Both the position numbers and the translations under genes were made by a program. Source: Welwitschia mirabilis (Eukaryota > Gnetophyta > Gnetopsida > Welwitschiales). From it: 52,094 bases of DNA. The notes beneath the pieces are model-generated. The model worked only from the letters and a program-made list of their open reading frames with translations, had not been told where the DNA came from and did no database searches. The stretch spans positions 59,976,608 to 60,028,701 of the forward strand of contig JBOZIK010000001.1 in assembly GCA_051453625.1 (NCBI GenBank). Direction: 5' to 3'. The stretch's first letter is position 1, and every line of letters starts with the position of its first letter. Below, in pieces: positions 44,276-52,094 of the stretch.

Positions 44276-44529
44276 TTGATAAAGCTATTATCTTTTAATG
44301 TCATTATTCTTAAGTTTCTTATGGATTCTAATAGTTACTATATAATTCTTAACAGATTTTGGCATATAGTAGTAGATGTAAAACTTAATTATAGATTGGG
44401 TGCATTAAAATTATTTTTATCATTGTTATAATTAATTTAAATGTTTTTAAATTTAAAGGAAAAATATACTAAATTAAATAAATATCTATCTTTGTCTATG
44501 ATATAAGTGATGATGATTTATTTTCAATT

Positions 44530-45710
44530 TTGAATGATATGCTTTATTTAGGTGTAAAATATGACTTATTAGATTTGAATGAAGTTGGTACCCCTATTAA
44601 ATGTATTTGTTTTGAATATTTTAATTATTTTTTTAATGAAGTCATAACATATTTTTTTAATAATTTTTTAATAACTAGTAGTATTTTTAATAATGATTTA
44701 AAATCTCTACCTAATCATTTAAAGTACATATTCTGAGTCAGTAATCAATCTAAACCTATTATTACTAGTATTAGTCTTACTCATTTTTAAAGAAAAATGC
44801 TTACCAATTGTTATATGAAGACTCTCAAGTCTTCACTTGATCCCATCATGGTATTTTTGGGGTTAATTCTACTTTTTATTACATCATATTTATTTAGAAT
44901 CCAATAATAAATATGTTTATTAACCTTAGCATGGACTAAATATAAATCTTAAGTATATTATTAAAGAGAAAATTATGAAACTTTAGGAATTGCATATTAT
45001 TTACTCCATTGTAAATAGTGAATGAATGAGTCTTTATAAGTTATTCAAAAGAAGAATAATCAATGATGAATTTATGTCAATTTTTATACTCTTAATACTT
45101 ATATTAAGAAAGATTATGTTCATGTTTCTTTCATTAATGAAATCTTGATAACTTTTTAGTCATCATTACTATTGTTTTTAGATGAATATAATGGTCATAA
45201 CCATATTTATATAGCTCTAGGAGATCTAGAAGAAACTACTGTTACTAGTTCATTTAGAATTTTTGAATACTATTACATGTCTTTTAGTTCATGTATACTT
45301 CTCTAAACTTTTAAAAGAATATGATTATCTTTTTATTAAATATATATGTCAATTTTTAGAAATATTTATGAATTATTTTTCTCTATGGTAATTCTTTGAT
45401 TAAATTATGTATAATTTAAATTTAATCTTAAATTATTATATTGATGATAATCTTAAACTTAGAAGAAAACTTATTTCATGCTTATTAGAGGCCTTATTCT
45501 TGACCATATTATTTCTAAAAAAGGGATAGAAATAGATCCTATTAAATTTGATATTATTCACTCTTTTTTTCTTTCCACTTATATTAAATATATAAGATAT
45601 TTCTTAGGACATGCTAGTTTCTATTACCATTTCATTCCATCTTTTAGTTTTCTTAGTAGATATTTAATTGAATTTATTCTTAAAGATGCATTTTTTTTAG
45701 ACATCTAAAG
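44530..45710 (+). pseudogene. Reverse transcriptase of element D
   Basis: The last third is best kept: near 45365-45383 FMNYFS stands where the family has FMDD-S, so both catalytic Asp are lost. Then YYIDDNLKLRRKLISC, and at 45478-45708 ILDHIISKKGIEIDPIKF and YFLGHASFYYHFIPSFSFLSRYL, the Ty3 thumb and connection. The open piece at 44530-44736 (DDLFSILNDMLYLGVKYDLL) lies in the linker between protease and RT. The middle is stop-ridden. Confidence 0.75.
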
Positions 45711-45769
45711 AATTTTTATCATCTTTATCTATTCTTTAAACTCTTAATTGATATTGTTCTTTTAAATTT

Positions 45770-46110
45770 ATCAATAATGTAAGTGATTTCATAGGAGGTG
45801 TAGTTTTAGGCCAAAATATTGAGCATAAACCCTTAGTGATTTCCCATGTTAGTAAGACATTACATTATTCACAACTTAGTTATTCTACTATCAAAAAGGA
45901 AATGTTAGTTTTTATCATTTCTGTTGAAATCTTTCTCCACTATCTTATTGGTTATCTTGTTATTATGTTTATTGATCATGCTACTTTTAAGCCTTTGACT
46001 AAACTTCATCTTATGTGTTGGGATTTACTTATGTAAGAATTTGATATTACTATTAAAGATATGCTAGAAAGAAAAAAGATCCTATTGTAGATCATTTATT
46101 TCATCTTTCA
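45770..46110 (+). pseudogene. RNase H of element D
   Basis: SDFIGGVVLGQNIEHKPL, SHVSKTLHYSQLSYSTIKKE, MLVFIISVEIFLHYLIGY, VIMFIDHATFKPLTKLH and EFDITIKDMLERK follow Ty3 RNase H along its length. The Glu in IKKEM, the FIDH Asp and the strand order are intact, and 45836-46036 is open. It is the best-preserved enzyme domain in the window. Confidence 0.85.
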
Positions 46111-46319
46111 TTTCCTATTAACACATATGAAATTAATAAAAGTTTTCTAATAAAAATTTATTATTTATTAATTTCTAACTTAGTATGCTAATACTATAAA
46201 TTTTAATTTCTATGGTGAACTTCCTTGAAATATGTTATATTATGATCAACAATATAAACTTTTATAAAAACCATTACTTCTATTTAAATATTTTACTGAT
46301 CAAGTCTTTCAAATGTGAA

Positions 46320-46600
46320 CACCAAAGAATGAAATGATTACATATTAGAATTCTGTCATAGTGGTGTTTGTGGTAATAATTATATACAACGACAATTAGA
46401 CTTAAAGTTTTAGATGCTAGATTTTTTTTTTAACCTACTCTTTTTAAAAATGCTAATGAATTCTATAAATCATGTAATAAAATCAAAAGAATGGGTATAA
46501 TTAATAGAAGAAATAAAATACCTCTTTAACCTATTATTATTTATAAACCTTTTAGTGTTTGTAATTTAAATTTTATTAGATTATTTTGATCCTTATTTGG
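46320..46600 (+). pseudogene. Integrase N-terminal region of element D
   Basis: LEFCHSGVCGNN near 46345-46380, then after a shift ANEFYKSCNKIKRMG and NRRNKIPL (46450-46525). This is the zinc-binding HHCC region of an Athila-type integrase, with the last Cys read as Ile. The catalytic core that should follow is not recognisable. Confidence 0.6.
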
Positions 46601-47516
46601 TAATGTATTGATAAGCTTGGATTTTAACTAAAAGTACTATAAAATAGTTAACTAAATTTAACAAAATGATTAAAAATAAACCATTACATTAACAAAATGC
46701 TGGAGTAGTATACAATTAAATTACCACATCTACACATTCTTTTATCATTAATAATTTTTATATGGAGATTACTTTTCTTTCTACTTTTGACTCAAATAAA
46801 GACTTTTCTTATTTCATTAGGACAAATACTTTGTCAAGAATGACTATTCTTGGTAAAAAGGTATTCTGATAGTAACTCTACTTATAAACAATATTTTACA
46901 TGATATGGGGAAATAAAAAGTAACTAGAACAAAGAAAACATAGTGAGATNNNNNNNNNNNNNNNNNNNNNNNNNNNNNNNNNNNNNNNNNNNNNNNNNNN
47001 NNNNNNNNNNNNNNNNNNNNNNNNNNNNNNNNNNNNNNNNNNNNNNNNNTTATAAACAATATTTTACACGATATGGGGAAATAAAAAGTAACTAGAACAA
47101 AGAAAACATAGTGAGATTATATTCACCAATTATTACTAATCAATACAGTGTCTTAATAATAACTCTAGACAATATTAATATTAAAAGAAAGAAAAAGACA
47201 ACATGTAACTTTTCCAAATTACACACTTTCACAATACAAGATTCTTTTCAAAATAATATAGCCTGTATTACTTATTAAAAAATACAATAATTACCCACTT
47301 TTATGTTTCTAAAATGGGTACAGTAGCTGAGGAAGTTACTTTAGACCTATTCCATTATGATCTCTTCACTTTAGATGTGCTTTTAGCTCATTTCCAAAAC
47401 TCCAAAAAGATGCTTTTGCCTTCTCTGATATGCATATTTATAGGTGTGGTTGTAAAGAGTTTGTTATCCCTTCTTTTATGTCACCTATCTAGTTTTTACA
47501 ATTACTTTCCCTTTTT
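46601..47516. other. Stretch between D and Sirevirus 2, no feature
   Basis: AT-rich and without coding similarity. The frame at 47314-47520 looks like chance. The 68 bp either side of the gap at 46950-47049 are nearly identical (one difference). Confidence 0.4.
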
Positions 47517-49140
47517 GTAGCACAACTCTAATAGAATCGAGAACCCTGAAGGGGAAGGGGGTTAATAGATTCTTTTAAAAAGATGCAATACACTGTTCTA
47601 AATGAATCCAATCTTAAATAAAACTTGCATACAATGATTAACTAATCCCAAATGTGCATGAAATAGGAAAACAATAAAAGTAAAGAAATAATGACTAAAA
47701 GCACAAAAATACTAAATTAATACACATTGGATTTATAGTGGTTNNNNNNNNNNNNNNNNNNNNNNNNNNNNNNNNNNNNNNNNNNNNNNNNNNNNNNNNN
47801 NNNNNNNNNNNNNNNNNNNNNNNNNNNNNNNNNNNNNNNNNNNNNNNNNNNNNNNNNNNNNNNNNNNNNNNNNNNNNNNNNNNNNNNNNNNNNNNNNNNN
47901 NNNNNNNNNNNNNNNNNNNNNNNNNNNNNNNNNNNNNNNNNNNNNNNNNNNNNNNNNNNNNNNNNNNNNNNNNNNNNNNNNNNNNNNNNNNNNNNNNNNN
48001 NNNNNNNNNNNNNNNNNNNNNNNNNNNNNNNNTGTAGATGTAAAATGAATAAAGCATAGGATCTGACCTTAAATTTAGATATGACATAGATGGTAGATCT
48101 TCTTTGGTTAGAAGTATAGATGCCAAGATACAATAGTAAAAGTCACAAAATTGTAGTTCTTAATCATTCAGATTCAATAGATACATCCAATTAAAAATAG
48201 CTTCAAAAGATTGTTGAGTCATCTATGTCTTAGCTATTTATATTAGAAGGCTTTTAGGATTTATTACATTTGAAATGTGCTTCTAATGGTTTTAAATGGC
48301 TAGAAAATAGCTACCAAATGGCTATATAATAAATACATAATGATTAGAAAATTTTACTTCCATTTTGTCTAGTCGACCCCTTAAACATCTAGTTAACCCC
48401 ATCTGGTGCCGTGATTTACATAGGTCTCCTGAGTGAGAAATTTGATCACCTCAATTTTTTATGGTTTCCTATCTGGTTGATCCCATTTGGGTCCAGTCAA
48501 TCCCAGTTCGATCACTCGCTACATAATCTAGTCACTTGCTTCTCGTGATAAAATTATTTCTAGTTTCTAGCATTAGGCTCAATCGACCCCATATGGTGTC
48601 CAGTCGACCCCATGATGATCAACTTANNNNNNNNNNNNNNNNNNNNNNNNNNNNNNNNNNNNNNNNNNNNNNNNNNNNNNNNNNNNNNNNNNNNNNNNNN
48701 NNNNNNNNNNNNNNNNNNNNNNNNNNNNNAGTCAATCCTATTATAGGTCTAGTTGATCCTTTGTCATTTAGTCCAAGGATACTATTTATCAGGTCCTCAA
48801 ATCTAGTTGATGCCATAAAGATTTGATTGACTCCTTGTCATTTAGTTTAGGGGTACTAATTCTCAAGGTTATAGATCTAGTTGACTACATCATAAATCTA
48901 GTCAACCCCTCTGGATGTAGTTCATTTCCTATCTTCTTTAAGTGCGGTTGACCCCTTGAAAATATGGTCGACCCCTCAAGAGGATAAAAGAACTATAAGG
49001 TTTTTAGTGCTTAAAAATTAATGGTTTTGATTTCACCTTTTGACCTGCAAGTAATTAACATATTCTGCATAAGATACATAAAAGTTTCTATACAGAAAAT
49101 ATTAGTTTGACATTAATTAGTAAAACATGATCTAAGAATC
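47517..49140 (-). mobile_element. 3' LTR of Sirevirus 2
   Basis: The inner end has GAACCCTGAAGGGGAAGGG, matching the GATCCTAGAGGGGGG phrase near the PBS end of the Sirevirus 1 LTR. The upper end abuts a purine tract at 49141. The exact TG and CA ends are worn, so limits are within about 10 bp. Gaps at 47744-48032 and 48627-48729. Confidence 0.65.
48360..49000. repeat. GTCGACCCC-type motif array in the Sirevirus 2 LTR
   Basis: About 14 copies of CTAGTCGACCCC and variants (GTTAACCCC, GTTGATCCC, GTCAATCCC, GGTTGACCCC), 12-100 bp apart, at about 48369, 48390, 48476, 48494, 48577, 48600, 48730, 48750, 48805, 48824, 48880, 48898, 48945 and 48964. The core GTYRAY is a 6-bp near-palindrome. Confidence 0.7.
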
Positions 49141-49166
49141 TTTCCCTTTGACATTGATGGAAACAA
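49141..49166 (-). promoter_or_regulatory. Polypurine tract next to the Sirevirus 2 LTR
   Basis: Minus strand AATGTCAAAGGGAAAGATTC, corresponding to 3260-3285 in Sirevirus 1. Confidence 0.6.
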
Positions 49167-49663
49167 TACTTAATTGTGAAAAATTAGAACTTTAGAAAAA
49201 CTCTCACTTATAAAATGCTTGTTACAAAATATTGCTCCTTTTGAAACAAGTTAGTACATTTTGAACAATTAAATTTTGTGCTTTAAATGAAACAATTTAA
49301 TATGCATATGTGAAACTTTAAAAGACATAACTTTATAATAAGCATAATGTGGTCATGTAAACTTATTTAACATTGTGATTAGATGTCAGATATTAGAATG
49401 TATTTCTAATATTAGAAGACTTTAAACTTTTCAAGTTAAGTATATATGATACCACAAAAAAAACATATTCAGCATATACAATTTGAAAAGCACAAATAGA
49501 TTTGAAATACAAATTGAAATACGCTTTTGTGTAAAATAGATAAGTTCATTTTATTAGATATAAACAAACATTATAAAGTAAATGTATGAACATTACAAAC
49601 TAGAAGTGCTCATCAAGAGCATACATCTAAAATCATGTAAAAAACATTCAACAAACAACTAAT

Positions 49664-49690
49664 TCTTTCCCTTTTGACATCAATGATAAA
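49664..49690 (-). promoter_or_regulatory. Second polypurine tract of Sirevirus 2
   Basis: Minus strand GATGTCAAAAGGGAAAGAAT, about 520 bp upstream of the first. Sirevirus 1 has a comparable pair. Confidence 0.5.
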
Positions 49691-50830
49691 AAAGAGAACA
49701 TAAACACAAAGAAAAACATAATTTAAAATTTTTAATCAGACTTCTCCTCTTCTTTTTCTTCTTCTTCTTTAAAGTCTCCTCTAAATCTTCTTCATCATCT
49801 CCTATGTAAGTTGAGCTAGTAGCTTCTATTGAGGTATCAAAAATATCATAATTAGTTGCTATGAGTTCTTCCTTCATGTATCTGGTATAGAAATCAATCT
49901 ATCCTAGATATGAAAGGGTCTCATTAAGAGATATTTCCTTTAGAGAGGGAGACTTCAAGGATTTCTTAAATGGAACAAAAATGTGTATACGAGATAGGGT
50001 TGCATGACCAATGGATGCCATAGGATGGAGGGTCTCCAGTTTTGAATGAAAGGTAACATGAAATGATAGTACAAACTTATGATAAGCATAGAGTAAGATA
50101 AATCTATAGTCCTATGGTATTCCAGCTATGAGACCATATTCTTCAATATTATGACAAGAGCATTAATAGAATGCTTAGTCCCTATAAAGTACATCAAATA
50201 GGCTCTATAACAAGAGGCCTCATCATGATTTCTAGCTAAAGGTAAGAAGTTATAACTAAAAATCAAGTAGAGAAAATGATATTTTGGTGTCAATAATGAA
50301 GTAGAAAGGGTGTGTTTCTAAGAATATACCTTATCAAAAATCTCCCTAGTAATAGCAGGCTTTCTTTTATAGTGTCTCGAAGAGGCTAAAACTCTTCATA
50401 GTCACCTCTTAGAAGATTAATCAACTCAGAAATGAGATTGGCTGTTACTTTTAGCTGCTTCCCTAAAATGAGGATTTTAAAGTTCTAAAGTCACAATCAT
50501 AAGAAGAATTATAGTAAAACATCCAAGTATGAAATGGATAAGAAAAGCTAGAAACATCTAAAAAGTAATCAAGATCCTAATTTTTTCAGGAGTTGAATAA
50601 CTTTATTGAGTTTTTTAAGCTCTAAAGTAGCTACTGACTGCTCCTAGTACACTAGTTTATTCTCAAGCTTCTTTAAGAACTTACTAATGTCCTCCTCAGA
50701 TATCCCTTGATAGAAAATAGTAAGATCCCTTAAAGAAGGTTCCTTCACTCTCCTCCTAGATGATCTTTTAGATAATCTAATAACTTTACAAGCAAGAAAA
50801 CTAAGAGAAATGCACTAGATCTGAGAGTAA
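49680..50830 (-). pseudogene. Extra ORF of Sirevirus 2 (env position)
   Basis: The minus strand carries FSYNFLPLARNHDEA, CYRAYLMYFIGTKHS, ALVIILKNMVS and GHATLSRIHIFVPF, each aligning with a block of the Sirevirus 1 ORF (SYNFLPVIGHRDE, VYFMYALDQRRD, AIMLKHIVN, DHGTLSRMHIFEE). The tail (49680-49877) is different: an acidic stretch (DDEEDLEETL) then eight Lys-rich residues and RRSLIKNF. Stops and frameshifts are frequent. One stop (TAG after VS/VN) is at the same position in both copies. The N-terminal third is hard to read. Function unknown. Confidence 0.6.
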
Positions 50831-50949
50831 ATCTCTAGAACTTGAAGAAATGACTCTAGATCTGAGAGATGGAGAAGGCTATAATATAAGAAAATCGATT
50901 TATAGTACTATTTCTTTTATATACTACGCAAAATAAAGTAAAATGAAGA

Positions 50950-51150
50950 AATAGATTGATTCCACTAATCATAGTGATCCACTATGATCCGTTAGATCTA
51001 GTCAACCACTCAAAATTCCAGTTAACCCATTGAGACATGGGTCTATAGGATAGGAAGAAATCTAAGAAACTGAGCTTTCAATCTGGTCGATCGACCATAT
51101 TCGATCAACTAAATCATAGATCTAATTGACCACCCTGCAATCAGCCAAAG
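50950..51150. repeat. GGTCAACC-rich spacer of Sirevirus 2
   Basis: Motifs TAGTCAACC, AGTTAACCC, GGTCGATCGACC, GATCAACT, AATTGACC repeat within 200 bp. It corresponds to 4680-4995 in Sirevirus 1. Confidence 0.5.
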
Positions 51151-51254
51151 GATAGTAACTAAACCCCTAGTTTGTTTTCATGATTGATAACTAAATTATA
51201 GACATGAGGTGTTACATTAGAATTGTCTAGAAAATATTATGTTTTAGTAAGATT

Positions 51255-52094
51255 TAGGTTAAATTTTTCTTTTAGTATGTTGTAGTTCATATGAATTAAC
51301 TAATCAATTAAATAGGTAACTATTTTATAAATATTATCTACTCATTTTTTAGTAAAAATAGAAACATTTGTTTTCTTATCTACAACTTTGCATTTCAATT
51401 TTTCAAAAATTACTTTGTTACCTTTATCACATAATTGACTAATGCTCAATAAATTATGTTTCAAACCCTTTACATAAATCACATCATCAAGTTTAGATAA
51501 CTTAATTTCTTGATGCAACCTATACCTTCTATCTTTTCCTTTTTGTTATTTCCAAAAATAACTTCTCATCCATTTGTATTCCTTAGGTATTGAAAGCTTG
51601 ATCTTTTTCTAGAATATACATTAAGCATCCATTGTCTAGAGATCAACTTTTTGTACTCAGTCCTCTGAGAGCTATCTGTGCTAGAAAGCTTCGGAGATTA
51701 TTAGCTCTAACTTACTTAGTCTTATTAGACTTAGGTGGTACACTTCTCTTAGGAATAAATTTAAAAGGTAAAGTATTTGTGGTTTCTAAAAAAAAGCATT
51801 AATTATTTAATTTTGCAAAAAAGCTTTAAATGATTAAATTTACCACAAAAATTACATAAAAGTTTAAAAGCATACTTACTCTTCTAGTTTACTTGTTATT
51901 GTAATTTTTACGAACTAAAGCTAATACCTGATCTATTTCTAGTAGGTTTTCACACTTCAAGCATTTGTTATAATTTAAAAGAACAACTGGAGAATTTATT
52001 GAAAAAAATAAAGATCTTTTACTTGAAAAATTAGACTGGTGTTATTAGATTTTTTTACTTTGTATTTCTCTTCCAATTCCTCCTTTTCTTTGGT
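51255..52094 (-). pseudogene. Gag end, protease and pre-integrase region of Sirevirus 2
   Basis: Near the right edge the frames are broken. KRSVPPKSNKTK (about 51720-51755) fits the linker before protease. LDNGCLMYILEKDQAF near 51590-51640 stands for the LDSGCSRHMxG protease signature with DSG changed to DNG. Then KLSKLDDVIYVKGLKHNLLS, ISQLCDKGNKVIFEKL and VVDKKTNVSIF (51350-51500) give a well-kept GAG-pre-integrase domain. It ends about 51280, and integrase never follows. Gag upstream is too broken to assign in the 350 bp available. Confidence 0.7.

Larger units (their letters stand above)
42575..46600 (+). mobile_element. Athila/Tat-like Ty3 element D with pol, degraded
   Basis: Plus-strand remnants follow the order gag, protease, RT, RNase H, integrase N-terminus. 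Wording of the motifs (KGIEIDPIK, FLGHASFYYHFI, GGVVLGQ, SKTLHYSQLSYSTIKKE) is that of the Athila/Tat branch. No LTR or PBS was located. The right end is lost before Sirevirus 2 (47517). Confidence 0.75.
47517..52094 (-). mobile_element. Sirevirus-like copia element 2, internally deleted, partial
   Basis: On the minus strand from the right edge: end of gag, protease, pre-integrase region, then directly the GGTCAACC-rich spacer, the extra ORF, two purine tracts and the 3' LTR. Integrase, RT and RNase H are missing between about 51150 and 51260. It is diverged from Sirevirus 1 at DNA level but similar in order and peptides. The 5' LTR lies beyond the window. Confidence 0.75.

Noticed and set aside
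47314-47520. Plus frame of 68 codons next to Sirevirus 2
   Set aside because: No similarity to anything in the window, no start context, Leu/Phe-rich as expected from T-rich DNA.

Overview
The window is a 52 kb piece of a gapped (18 N runs), AT-rich draft plant nuclear genome. It reads as heterochromatin built almost entirely of nested, decayed LTR retrotransposons. I see no host gene, tRNA, rRNA or CRISPR array, and no intact retrotransposon frame. A flowering plant is indicated by a Sirevirus-type Ty1/copia element with an initiator-Met primer-binding site and an extra ORF after pol, by Athila-like Ty3/gypsy elements with a tRNA-Asp-type primer site, and by a chromodomain-bearing Ty3 element. 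The LTR ending in a GAGGGGGGTGA-type string would suit a monocot such as a palm, but I cannot fix the species.

Layout. 1-13627 is an Athila-like element A (+), split by an unidentified insert (about 1216-1695) and by Sirevirus 1 (-, gap to 10273). Sirevirus 1 shows 5' LTR, PBS, gag, PR, IN, RT, RNase H, an extra ORF, PPTs and part of the 3' LTR. A resumes at 10274 with internal sequence, a full LTR (11233-12301), PBS, gag leader, a gap and a second LTR end (13548-13627). 13628-16260 is older host repeat. 16261-23871 is Athila-like element B (-), the same family as A but inverted, with a perfect 5-bp target duplication (CTCCC); another LTR sits inside its 3' LTR. 23877-32110 continues the older repeat: a gag-like remnant, an LTR edge with an initiator-Met PBS, a copy of the repeat that flanks A, and two degenerate tandem arrays. 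About 32280-37099+ is a chromovirus (+) whose RT is split by a solo LTR (34259-34580). 37099-42560 holds its 3' LTR start and featureless AT-rich DNA. 42575-46600 is a pol-containing Athila-like element D (+). 47517-52094 is Sirevirus 2 (-), which has lost IN, RT and RNase H and runs off the right edge.

The most unusual signal is in A and B. This family keeps gag and protease but shows no RT, RNase H or integrase, and it carries about seven quasi-palindromic modules (ATCATCC...GGATGAT) spread through the LTR, the leader and the 3' non-coding region. Element D, of the same broad lineage, still shows remnants of the enzymes A and B lack. Other points of note are an extra ORF kept in one frame for about 334 codons in Sirevirus 1 and recognisable in Sirevirus 2, a 14-copy GTCGACCC-like motif array in the Sirevirus 2 LTR, a roughly 20-bp repeat array at 31285-32135, and three places where sequence is duplicated on both sides of a gap, probably by the assembler.
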